Source: Dyadobacter frigoris
GTDB lineage: Bacteria; Bacteroidota; Bacteroidia; Cytophagales; Spirosomataceae
Direction of reading: 5' to 3'
DNA: 64,000 nucleotides
NCBI RefSeq assembly: GCF_005280585.1
Contig: NZ_SZVO01000009.1
Span: 248,001-312,000 of the forward strand
Position 1 is the stretch's first letter, and each line of letters begins with the position of its first letter. The position numbers and the translations under genes were made by a program. Below, piece by piece: positions 25,793 through 34,273 of the stretch. The notes beneath the pieces were generated by a model. It searched no databases and was not told where the DNA came from. It saw only the letters and a program-made list of their open reading frames with translations.

Positions 25793-26942
25793 ATACCGTT
25801 TGTTTGTTAGTATGATCTTGTAATAAATCGTAAAATTTCTCACTGCTTTTTTTCCAGTGGTATTGCTGCTGAATCCGTGTGGCTACCCTGGAAATGAAAG
25901 TTTTATCCGGGGGGAGAGACAGCATCATCAAAAGTTTCTGCTCAAAATCACGCTCATCAGAAGGATCAAAACGGTAGGGTTCAAAAAAAATAAAATCCTT
26001 CATAGCCGTTGCCGAAGAGCACAATACCGGCGCCTGACAAACAGCCGCTTCGAGTGGAGGTATGCCAAACCCTTCTGCTTTTGATGGATAAACGAAGAGC
26101 CGGCAAGCTCTGTAAAATGCTGCCAGATCAGCTTGCTGAACCTGCTTGAACCAGAAAAAATATTTCCTTTGTTCCTGAGTTAATTCATTGATCAGTTTAG
26201 TTAAGGCAGGTATTTTGACTGATTCACTACCAATAAAAACCAGGGCAATACCTTTTTTATACAAATCCAGTTTCAGATATTTTTTCAGAAGCAAAAGCTG
26301 ATTTTTGCGGGGTTCGAAACGGCTTGTGTACAGGATAAAATTCTCGACTCCGAATTTTTGTCTGACAAGGCTAACCGCTTCGTGCCTTGAATCCTGAAAA
26401 TGCATCAACGAATCATTTACACCATTCCGGATCACGTGAACCTGCTTAGCCGACAAATTATAATGTTGGCAAATCCTGCCTTTGGAATAATCCGAAACTG
26501 TTGTTTTAATATCGGCCCTTCTTATGCTCCGGCCAAATAAAACAGAGCGGGTGAGGCGGTAAATCAGGGAAAAGTCGTTTTTGTAATCATTAAACAGCAC
26601 ATCATGCAGTGTCACGATATACCTGCAACCGGCCTTTTTCTTTGGTATAATGTATTGAAAATGAGCAAAATTAAACTGATATTTTTCTATATATTCCGGT
26701 ATGTCATAAACAAAGCGGAGTAAGCTGATTTTTCTGTTTTTATAGGGTAAAATATTTGCAGAAGGAAGTTCGGGAAATATCTTTTGAATGTTTGCGGTGT
26801 TACTTGCTCCAAAATAGATATCAAGTTCCGGGTGATCGGACATCAGCTGCGTGTACAGCTCACGGATAAAGGTTTGCGTTCCCTGGAATTCCTTGTCAAA
26901 AGAGTGCGCATCTACAAACAGTTTGATTTTGTTATCTGTCAT
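25749..26942 (-). CDS. Glycosyltransferase family 4 protein
   Basis: The protein is 397 aa with a GT-B fold. The N-terminus reads KLFVDAHSFDKEFQGTQTFI, with RYIVTLHDVLFNDYKNDFSL as the acceptor side. The C-terminal half has FILYTSRFEPRKNQLLLLKK and LFVYPSKAEGFGIPPLEAAV, the EX7E donor site. It resembles mannosyltransferase-type GT4 enzymes. It overlaps the GT2 gene upstream by 11 bases. The donor sugar cannot be read from the sequence. Confidence 0.87.
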   Translation of the reverse strand: MTDNKIKLFVDAHSFDKEFQGTQTFIRELYTQLMSDHPELDIYFGASNTANIQKIFPELPSANILPYKNRKISLLRFVYDIPEYIEKYQFNFAHFQYIIPKKKAGCRYIVTLHDVLFNDYKNDFSLIYRLTRSVLFGRSIRRADIKTTVSDYSKGRICQHYNLSAKQVHVIRNGVNDSLMHFQDSRHEAVSLVRQKFGVENFILYTSRFEPRKNQLLLLKKYLKLDLYKKGIALVFIGSESVKIPALTKLINELTQEQRKYFFWFKQVQQADLAAFYRACRLFVYPSKAEGFGIPPLEAAVCQAPVLCSSATAMKDFIFFEPYRFDPSDERDFEQKLLMMLSLPPDKTFISRVATRIQQQYHWKKSSEKFYDLLQDHTNKQTVYETEDSDFRYTRNT

Positions 26943-27960
26943 AATCTAGTAACTCCTTTCTTTCTGTTAGAGGGTTATTGGGTAGTATCGTGTTATTTGC
27001 AGCACTGATTTTTACTGCCTTGTAAAAGCTCGTTAACGCTTTTTCAGGCAGGAATGACAATAGCAAAAGGAAGTAATTTTTGACATGAAAAGGGCTGATC
27101 GATAGTGTTTTGAGTAGATTTGTACGTGCCTTTTGCGGTTGATAATTATTCCACAAATATTTCTTGCCAAGCAGAGCATAATACGCGCCTTCCTTGATTC
27201 GGTGAGAATGCTGTTTTTTGCCGATTTCCAGAAGTTTCAGCCCTTCATTTTTTGAAATGAAACATTTTTTTAATGTGCTGTACTTAATGCTGCGAAAGGT
27301 ATTTGTACGCCATTTTTCATCAATGGTGACTGAATCCGGATTTAAACGCACCTTGATCAGCGGTTGCGCCAGGTTACAAACCTTTTCATTTTTCAGGATA
27401 TTCGCCCACAAAAAGTGGTCTTCATAGGTGTAAGCACGCTCGTTATAACCGCCATAGCCAAGAATTGTTTCCTTCTTGTACAGAACGCCGGAATGAATAA
27501 AAGGACAGATTTTATAGCTTAGCTGCTGAATTTGCGCATTGGTAAAACCGTCAGGCTGATGCGTGAAAACATAATTTCCGTACAAATCAACATAATCGGC
27601 ACCTGAGCCGACGATGCTGAAATCAGGATTTGACGTGATGAATTCGTACTGAATTTTAAGTCTGTCAGGATAGCAGATGTCGTCCGCATCAAATCGGGCT
27701 ATGTAAAAGGCTTTTGCATAACGCAAACCGATATTCAAAGCAGCAGCTATGCCTTTATTAGCCTGGTTAATAACGGTTATCCTTTCATCGTCAAAAGTTT
27801 GAATTACAGATAAAGTACCGTCTGTCGAACCGTCATTCACAATCAAAAGCTCAAAATCAGAAAATGACTGACCGAGAACAGAACGGATAGCTTCTCCGAT
27901 GAATTTGCCTGCATTATAAGCCGGCATTAAAACGGTAATTTTCGGCTCAGACATGCCCAT
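26932..27960 (-). CDS. Glycosyltransferase family 2 protein
   Basis: The protein is 342 aa with a GT-A fold. It starts ITVLMPAYNAGKFIGEAIRS, has LLIVNDGSTDGTLSVIQTFD (UDP-sugar binding), and a DxD-type metal site in YIARFDADDICYPDR. SGVLYKKETILGYGGYNERA and YEDHFLWANI carry the ED catalytic-base region. The C-terminus has a helical and hydrophobic tail (NYFLLLLSFLPEKAL) that may anchor it to the membrane. The upstream gene stop overlaps its start by 14 bases; a second ATG two codons in is an equally good start. Confidence 0.88.
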   Translation of the reverse strand: MGMSEPKITVLMPAYNAGKFIGEAIRSVLGQSFSDFELLIVNDGSTDGTLSVIQTFDDERITVINQANKGIAAALNIGLRYAKAFYIARFDADDICYPDRLKIQYEFITSNPDFSIVGSGADYVDLYGNYVFTHQPDGFTNAQIQQLSYKICPFIHSGVLYKKETILGYGGYNERAYTYEDHFLWANILKNEKVCNLAQPLIKVRLNPDSVTIDEKWRTNTFRSIKYSTLKKCFISKNEGLKLLEIGKKQHSHRIKEGAYYALLGKKYLWNNYQPQKARTNLLKTLSISPFHVKNYFLLLLSFLPEKALTSFYKAVKISAANNTILPNNPLTERKELLDYDR

Positions 27961-29614
27961 ATACTTTTGAGTTTTCAGGGTTGGTTTCTTTGATATTCAA
28001 AAGAAGAAGCAATTCAAAAAGCACCAGTATGGAAAGCTGCTCAAACCAATAGTCAACAAAAAGGACGGCAGTTACCAGCAGTAAAATAGGAATTCCGTAA
28101 GTTAATTTCTTGTAATGCCTGGCAAAAAACAGCCAGTAAAAAATCAGAAATGAGATCAATCCTGTAAGCCCGTACTCGGACATAAGCTGGTCGTAGACTG
28201 AGAAGGGGCTGTTTGTGAGGGAATGATAATCTGCTCTTTTGCTGAAAAAGTTAAGATACAGATCCAGATGATTCTGCATGAAATTATTGCTGATGTAGTC
28301 GTACCGTTTTGGAAAACCACCTGCGATTGACAGGCCGGAAACCCGGAAAGCAAGTTTAGACGAGAAATTTCCCATTCCATCACCCAGAAATATTCTGGCT
28401 GGATGCTGGCTGTAAAATTTCAACGTTTGAATCAGCGCTGTTGCTTTACCAGGGAGTGTCGGAACGGCAATGGCGTTGGAAGAAATCGGTAACCACCTTT
28501 TATGCAAGGAAATAAAATGCTGTAAAGGTTTTTGAGGTGCAAGCGGTACTTTCAGACTTTGATAAGTTGCGGAATGAATGTCAGCCTGCGGCATAACAAT
28601 AGTGCCCTGTTCAGTTCTGATGATGGGTTTTTGACTGACAAGCGGATGTTTTTCTTTTTCCTCTAATGCGGCAGCCAGACTCAGACTATCCAGAAATAAG
28701 GTAGCTGTTTTTATTTTTCTCTCTTCGGAATTAAGGACAGAATCCGGCCGCTGGGCAATGGGAAGTATAACTGTTTTGTCGGGATAATGAAAAACGGTGT
28801 CCTTGTCAAATGTATCTTTAAATGTTTCAGCAACGTAGCGATTATTTTGCGGAGAAACCTTGGCCATGAACACAACCAGAAACATCAGACAAGCCAGAAT
28901 CATACTTTTTTGATCACGGTTGCTTTTTAAAATAAACAGGTATAAAAAGATCAGCAGGAGCAGTATATTGATAAAATTACTGCCCGTCAAAAGAAGGCAA
29001 ACCATGCAGGCAAGAAGCATTGCAACCTGCTTTCTTACTAAAAAATAGATGACTCCAAAAGCATTGATCACCGCGTTGGTGACCGAAGTATCAAATGTGA
29101 TCCCTTTGATATAATCGCCGGTACTGATGAAATACTTTTGGAATTGCCCCTGATATGTATAGGGATTCAGCTCACTGGTATTCCAAATGATAACCAGAAG
29201 GTTACCGGCAGAAAATACAGCGTTGATAATGAAAAACAGAAGCAGTGTATGATGGATGGTTTCAGTCTGGTGGCTTTCGACTGATAATTTCACCTGGTGA
29301 ATAGCCAGAATGCAAAGAATCCAGAAGAATATTCCGGTAAGAAAAACCGCAGCATAATTCGGATTCAGATAACTTTTATTAAAAGCCAATCCTGCAATGG
29401 GAATCAATAAGGCTAACAGGTAAAAAAGCGGCAATCTTGAATTTTTCAACCTGAAACCGAAGCGAAAATCAAATTGCCAAATATAAATCAGGACAATGAC
29501 GGGAATTTTAACTGCCAGTTTCACATTAAGAAAAAATACCAGAAGTATAAGCAGTTTCCAGTCTGCATAACTTCGCCATTTTTCCCAATCAAAACCTTTC
29601 AGGCTAGAAATCAT
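27947..29614 (-). CDS. Multi-pass membrane protein, likely Wzy-type polymerase
   Basis: The protein is 555 aa. It has many hydrophobic segments at the N-terminus (LLILLVFFLNV, IPVIVLIYIW, FYLLALLIPIAGLAF, VFLTGIFFWILCILAI and others) and a group at the C-terminus (FLIFYWLFFARHY, LLLVTAVLFVDYW, LVLFELLLLLNI). Between them lies a large soluble region of about 190 residues, much longer than the usual periplasmic loop of a Wzy. That loop includes RIFLGDGMGNFSSKLAFRVS and YDQLMSEYGLTGLISFLIF, the latter pattern being typical of polysaccharide polymerases. No enzyme motif is diagnostic, so the call rests on topology and context, between GT2 and flippase genes. Confidence 0.65.
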   Translation of the reverse strand: MISSLKGFDWEKWRSYADWKLLILLVFFLNVKLAVKIPVIVLIYIWQFDFRFGFRLKNSRLPLFYLLALLIPIAGLAFNKSYLNPNYAAVFLTGIFFWILCILAIHQVKLSVESHQTETIHHTLLLFFIINAVFSAGNLLVIIWNTSELNPYTYQGQFQKYFISTGDYIKGITFDTSVTNAVINAFGVIYFLVRKQVAMLLACMVCLLLTGSNFINILLLLIFLYLFILKSNRDQKSMILACLMFLVVFMAKVSPQNNRYVAETFKDTFDKDTVFHYPDKTVILPIAQRPDSVLNSEERKIKTATLFLDSLSLAAALEEKEKHPLVSQKPIIRTEQGTIVMPQADIHSATYQSLKVPLAPQKPLQHFISLHKRWLPISSNAIAVPTLPGKATALIQTLKFYSQHPARIFLGDGMGNFSSKLAFRVSGLSIAGGFPKRYDYISNNFMQNHLDLYLNFFSKRADYHSLTNSPFSVYDQLMSEYGLTGLISFLIFYWLFFARHYKKLTYGIPILLLVTAVLFVDYWFEQLSILVLFELLLLLNIKETNPENSKVYGHV

Positions 29615-29699
29615 TTCCTGTCTTATTAGCTTGTCAACTTACTTATATTGACAATACGGTCAGGAAAGGGCAATGGTTGCCTGCATCAGTGGCTAAAAA

Positions 29700-31115
29700 T
29701 TATTTACTGAAAACGTTGCGGACTATTTTACGGTCGCTTATTTTAACCTGGGATGTCAAAATAAGCAGCAAAAGAAATAACAGGACAGAAGAAATCAAGG
29801 CTATGAGAAAATGAGCAAAAACGGCTCTTGACACAAAACCGCTAAGAATTGCACAGCCACTGCACAGGACTACGTGATGCCAAACTTTCCCTAGTTCCCG
29901 TATTTGATTTTGACTCGTGTAAAAAATAGCCTGCACGGCACATGCGATCAGAAAAGCCATGGCGGCGCCTTCATTTTTAAAAAACGGGATCAGTAAAATA
30001 TCCAGGCCAACGTTCACCGTAAAAGTGATTGCAAATCCTTTTAAAATCATTTTTATGCGGCCCTGAGCGAAATAAATTGTCCAGAAAAAATTATTTAAAT
30101 ATAAAAATGGAAGGCACAAAGAAAGGATAAAAATGGTGTTGACATTGACCAGTCCATATTTTCCGGCGGTCGCGGTATCTACCACCTGTACCCAGGTTAC
30201 GTTTAAAATAAGGGCCGTCAATGCGGCGACTACTAGTTCAATCCGGATTAAAAATGCAAGTTCTACTGCACCCGTTTTTTCCTTTTGAAAGAATTTCGTA
30301 AACATTGGAATCAGTAGTGGCGCAATAGCCAAAAGCGGAAAAGTAGCCATTTCAAGAACCTTATATGCAAAGCCATATTCCGCGAGTTTAGCTGCTGAAA
30401 CCATGAAACCAATAAAAATCCAGTCAAAGCGTGCAATGGCTGAGGTCAAAATGGTAACACCAGTTTGTGGCAAAGATTGTCTGATTAGCTGAAAATATTG
30501 TTTTTTATTTCCGTTGATTCGTATTGCAATTTGCGTGCTTCGCCTGAACAGGAATATGCAAAGTAAAAGCTCCGTAAAATCACCGGCAATAAAAATAATA
30601 ATTGCTGTTTGCAGAGATAGAATCTGAAGGAAAAATAAGATAATCAAACCACAGCTTCGAACCAGATTAGAGACAACAAGCATTAGCGATAGGACCTTGA
30701 AACGTTCAAGACCGCTGATGATCTGTTTGAAAGGTGTGGCAAAATAAATCATGAGCTTTCCTGCACCCAAAAGCAGCAGAAGCGGATACAGCCCTTTTGG
30801 CGTTTGAATGAAAATACTGCTTGCTAAAAGTAATATGTAAAACACAAAACCAGTAATCAGCACGTGAAACAGATAAAGTGAAAACACAGATTCGGCGTCT
30901 TGTCCGGCAGCAACTTTTCTGACACTAACCTGCTCAATGCCAAAAGATAACAAATTGAAAGAAACGAGCAGTATAGCCAAAGCCAGATTGAGTTGTCCGT
31001 AATAGGTCTTGTCGAGCCCGGTTGATAAAATGTAAAAAATAACCAGCCCTGACAACTGGTTTATAATCAGTTGCAGCGTATTGGCAGAAAGATTTTGAAG
31101 CAATTTATTTTTCAA
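29700..31115 (-). CDS. Oligosaccharide flippase (Wzx-like, MATE/MVF fold)
   Basis: The protein is 471 aa with about 12-14 hydrophobic segments. The N-terminus (SANTLQLIINQLSGLVIFYI, YYGQLNLALAILLVSFNLLS) is typical of polysaccharide biosynthesis flippases. The middle holds QLIRQSLPQTGVTILTSAIA and FDWIFIGFMVSAAKLAEYGF, a well-kept family segment. It moves undecaprenyl-linked repeat units across the inner membrane. Its start overlaps the end of the upstream GT2 gene by 11 bases. Confidence 0.88.
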   Translation of the reverse strand: MKNKLLQNLSANTLQLIINQLSGLVIFYILSTGLDKTYYGQLNLALAILLVSFNLLSFGIEQVSVRKVAAGQDAESVFSLYLFHVLITGFVFYILLLASSIFIQTPKGLYPLLLLLGAGKLMIYFATPFKQIISGLERFKVLSLMLVVSNLVRSCGLIILFFLQILSLQTAIIIFIAGDFTELLLCIFLFRRSTQIAIRINGNKKQYFQLIRQSLPQTGVTILTSAIARFDWIFIGFMVSAAKLAEYGFAYKVLEMATFPLLAIAPLLIPMFTKFFQKEKTGAVELAFLIRIELVVAALTALILNVTWVQVVDTATAGKYGLVNVNTIFILSLCLPFLYLNNFFWTIYFAQGRIKMILKGFAITFTVNVGLDILLIPFFKNEGAAMAFLIACAVQAIFYTSQNQIRELGKVWHHVVLCSGCAILSGFVSRAVFAHFLIALISSVLLFLLLLILTSQVKISDRKIVRNVFSK

Positions 31116-31929
31116 ATGGATCGATGTTCAAAAACAAATGCTGATGATGCGGCAGGTTTTCATCCCTTACAAATTTACCTTGTTCATACTGCTTTAAATA
31201 ATAATATTTCAGCCTCGTGTTTTTAAACATCATTTTGGCAATAACAAGCCCTTCCCATCCATCCAAAAAGCCCAGGCGAAGAATGTAATTCTTTACAAAA
31301 ACAAATGAAGGAGAAAGGTAAAGCTTTAAAAACGAAGCTTTATTTCCATTTTTCGCATATTGCGCGGCGCTAAGCCGGGCGTAATAAATGGCCTTGTTAT
31401 GGCATTCGAAAATATTTTGAACCGAGAAATGATGAAGCCTTCCTTCCGTTTTTTTTCTGATCGTACCCTTAGGCAGCAGCAGTGTTTCATGCACTTTTGC
31501 CTTAGCCCATTTTATTTGTGAGCGGTTAAATAAGCGGACATGATGATTGCGGCCCCATTCGCCAAAACGGATGGGCTTTTTTCCAAAATAGGATCTGAAT
31601 TTAATATCATATACAATCCGGGGATCATCAAAATCCAGATTATGTAAACTCCGGATTAACCGCCGGTCTGCAATCTCATCGCCGTCGATACTCAAAATCC
31701 AATCGTAATGGGCGAGTGCAACACCTTTATTTTTATTGGCACCATAGCCCTCCCAGTTTTCCTGATATATGCGGCAGCCATACTGACGGGCAATTTCAAG
31801 CGTACCATCAGTACTTCCGCTATCGATCACAACAATGTCATCTGTTATTAAAGCAGCCGATTTCAGGCATTCTCCAATTAGCAGCGCTTCGTTTTTAGTA
31901 ATAATAACGATAGAAACCGGAATCATCAA
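31105..31929 (-). CDS. WaaE-like glycosyltransferase family 2 protein
   Basis: The protein is 274 aa. It begins IPVSIVIITKNEALLIGECL, then DDIVVIDSGSTDGTLEIARQ and DWILSIDGDEIADRRL (DGDE as the metal site). The segment FGEWGRNHHVRLFNRSQIKW and the motif KVHETLLL are typical of the LPS core beta-1,4-glucosyltransferase group (WaaE/KdtX-like). It is the first gene of the long minus-strand operon. No promoter box was evident in the 255 bases upstream, which are shared with the divergent sigma factor. The start may be either of two adjacent ATGs. Confidence 0.88.
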   Translation of the reverse strand: MMIPVSIVIITKNEALLIGECLKSAALITDDIVVIDSGSTDGTLEIARQYGCRIYQENWEGYGANKNKGVALAHYDWILSIDGDEIADRRLIRSLHNLDFDDPRIVYDIKFRSYFGKKPIRFGEWGRNHHVRLFNRSQIKWAKAKVHETLLLPKGTIRKKTEGRLHHFSVQNIFECHNKAIYYARLSAAQYAKNGNKASFLKLYLSPSFVFVKNYILRLGFLDGWEGLVIAKMMFKNTRLKYYYLKQYEQGKFVRDENLPHHQHLFLNIDPFEK

Positions 31930-32184
31930 ATCATTATTTAATCAAAACCATCAGGACAAAATTCAACTTTCACTTATTAAGTATATCGTTGATTCTCCGT
32001 CTATGGTTGCCTGATTTTGTGAAAAAGGCGGAAATAAATTCTCAAAAGAATATAAATTTCTATAAAGATTTGATTTTGAGTTGTATATGGAAATAAATCT
32101 TTTTTGGAATACTGGCCACGCAACCCTTCCAACAACTAATTACGTAATACAGACAGATGCGTATGGTTTGATTTACAGCTTTTA

Positions 32185-32769
32185 ATGAAAAGGTTTAAAC
32201 TTATGAGCGAAGAAACGTTATCTCAATTGATTAATGGCTGTCTAAAACAGGATAGAAAATCCCAGAAGCTACTTTATAAGGCATTTTATGGCTTTTCGAT
32301 GAGTATTTGTATGCGGTATGTCGGCAACCGGCAAGAAGCAGCGGAAGTGATGAATCAGGGATTTTTCAAGGTTTTTACAAACATAGATCGTTTTGACGAA
32401 ACGAGATCTTTTCAGGCGTGGCTTGGACGTATCATGATGAATGTGGCAATTGATTATTACCGTGCCAATTCCCGTGTAACCCGTTTACAGGATATCAACT
32501 ATGCCGAGCAAATCAGCAGTTGTGAAGCTGCGGACAAGAATCTGAATTATCATGACCTGCTTGCTCTTATTCAGAAATTACCACAAGCTTACCGGACTGT
32601 TTTTAATCTCTTTGCAATCGATGGATATTCGCATGAAGAAATTGGAAAGATGCTTAATATCAATATTGGAACATCTAAATCCAACCTTTTCAAGGCAAGA
32701 CAAAAGCTTCAGCAAATGGTATTAAAAACAGAGCAGTTTTCGGTGGGCCGCCCGTTTTTTGGTTGTTAA
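32185..32769 (+). CDS. ECF-type RNA polymerase sigma factor
   Basis: The protein is 194 aa. Region 2 is RNRQEAAEVMNQGF-like (GNRQEAAEVMNQGFFKVFTN, then FQAWLGRIMMNVAIDYYR). Region 4 is YRTVFNLFAIDGYSHEEIGK followed by INIGTSKSNLFKARQKL. This is the Bacteroidota ECF layout. No FecR-type anti-sigma gene lies beside it, and neither SusC protein here has an STN domain, so the usual SusC/FecR/sigma circuit is not present locally. The start could also be the ATG at 32203. A sulfatase follows 109 bases downstream on the same strand. Confidence 0.88.
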   Translation: MKRFKLMSEETLSQLINGCLKQDRKSQKLLYKAFYGFSMSICMRYVGNRQEAAEVMNQGFFKVFTNIDRFDETRSFQAWLGRIMMNVAIDYYRANSRVTRLQDINYAEQISSCEAADKNLNYHDLLALIQKLPQAYRTVFNLFAIDGYSHEEIGKMLNINIGTSKSNLFKARQKLQQMVLKTEQFSVGRPFFGC

Positions 32770-32878
32770 CGCAAGTGTTTGATGATATAAAAACTGCTCT
32801 CAACAGGCGTTTTGAAGTAAAAAACCTATATTTACAGGAAGTGGGTAGTAGTTTTTTATGTTATAGATTCATGCAGTA

Positions 32879-34261
32879 ATGAAGCGTACAGCTATTTTAT
32901 TATCAGTTTCTTTTTTTATTACGTACAGCATTCCGTCATTTGCTCAGCAGAAATCCACAGCACGTCCCAATATTATATTTTTACTTACCGACGATCACCG
33001 CCGGGACGCATTAGGTGCAATGGGAAACCGTATTATACAAACGCCAAATCTGGATGCGCTCGCCGGGCGTGGAATTCTTTTTAAAAGAGCATATATTACC
33101 ACATCCATTTGCTGTGTGAGCCGGGCCAGTATTTTGAGTGGTAAATACGAATCCCGTCACAAAATCAATGATTTTGATACCGATTTCAGCAGGCAAGCAC
33201 TTGCCGAAACCTATCCGGCCTTGTTAAAAAAGGCAGGTTATAAAATTGGCTTTATCGGTAAATTTGGCGTTGGCGTTAAAAATATCCCCGACACACTTTT
33301 TGACTACTGGGCTGCTGAAAAAACCGGACAGCCGGTTTATGAGCTTAAAAATAAAAGTGGGAATCTCATTCACCATACGGACAGCGTTGGAAAAGATATC
33401 AGCCAGTTTCTTGGCAAATTTGCCGGAAAAGAACCGTTTTGTTTATCGGTAAGCTTTAAGGCCCCGCATGAACTGGACGGCAATCCGCCTACGTATCCGG
33501 TGCAGCAGCGTTACCTGGATCTGTATAAAAATGTCAGTATTCCTGAGCCATTGACTGCCGATCCTAAATACTGGAATAGTTTTCCGGAATTTTTCAGAAC
33601 AGATAAGAATATAGCCAGAGAGCGCTGGAAACCGTTGTTTTCAACGCCTGAGCTGCATCAGGAAACGGTCAGGAATTATTACCGGCTGATTACCGGCGTG
33701 GATGAAGTTGTTGGGGACCTGGTTGCGCAGCTTAAAGAGCTGAAAATTGATGAAAATACGATCATTATTTTCATGGGAGATAATGGGTTTTCGCTGGGCG
33801 AACATGGACTGGAAGGAAAGTGGTTTGGTTATGAAGAATCGATAAGAGTTCCGATGATTATTTCAGGAGCACCTTTGACGAGAAAATTAAAAGGGAAAAA
33901 ATCAGATAAAATCGCCCTGAATATCGATATCGCTCCAACAATTCTTTCACTCGCAGGAGTAGCAATTCCTCAGACGGTTCAGGGAGAAGACCTGCTTGAA
34001 ATGACATTGAAAAAGTCAGAAGACAGGGATGATTTCTTTTATGAACATACTTATTTGGGCAGTCCCCGTTTGCCAAAAGTGGAAGGTGTTGTAAGTCGTG
34101 ACTTTAAATATATGAACTACATCGAACACGGTTATGAGGAGCTTTATGATACAAAAAATGATCCGCATGAAACCACAAATCTTGTTAAAGACCAGGCTTA
34201 TAAAACCAAGTTGGAGCAGCTGCGTCAGCGTTATGGAACGTTGAAAGAATTGGTGAAATAA
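32879..34261 (+). CDS. Type I sulfatase, exported
   Basis: The protein is 460 aa with a signal peptide of about 22 residues (FFITYSIPSFAQ). The metal site is PNIIFLLTDDH (Asp38-Asp39). The formylglycine motif is CCVSRASILSG at 78-88: Cys78 is the residue to be oxidised, with Val in the usual Pro/Ser position of C-x-P/A-S-R. IIIFMGDNGFSLGEHGLEGK supplies further metal and active-site residues. It would remove sulfate esters from a glycan in the periplasm. Its location between an ECF sigma factor and SusC/SusD pair 2 suggests a sulfated-glycan use locus. An anaerobic or aerobic maturation enzyme for the Cys was not seen in this window. Confidence 0.9.
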   Translation: MKRTAILLSVSFFITYSIPSFAQQKSTARPNIIFLLTDDHRRDALGAMGNRIIQTPNLDALAGRGILFKRAYITTSICCVSRASILSGKYESRHKINDFDTDFSRQALAETYPALLKKAGYKIGFIGKFGVGVKNIPDTLFDYWAAEKTGQPVYELKNKSGNLIHHTDSVGKDISQFLGKFAGKEPFCLSVSFKAPHELDGNPPTYPVQQRYLDLYKNVSIPEPLTADPKYWNSFPEFFRTDKNIARERWKPLFSTPELHQETVRNYYRLITGVDEVVGDLVAQLKELKIDENTIIIFMGDNGFSLGEHGLEGKWFGYEESIRVPMIISGAPLTRKLKGKKSDKIALNIDIAPTILSLAGVAIPQTVQGEDLLEMTLKKSEDRDDFFYEHTYLGSPRLPKVEGVVSRDFKYMNYIEHGYEELYDTKNDPHETTNLVKDQAYKTKLEQLRQRYGTLKELVK

Positions 34262-34273
34262 AAGTTTTTTATG

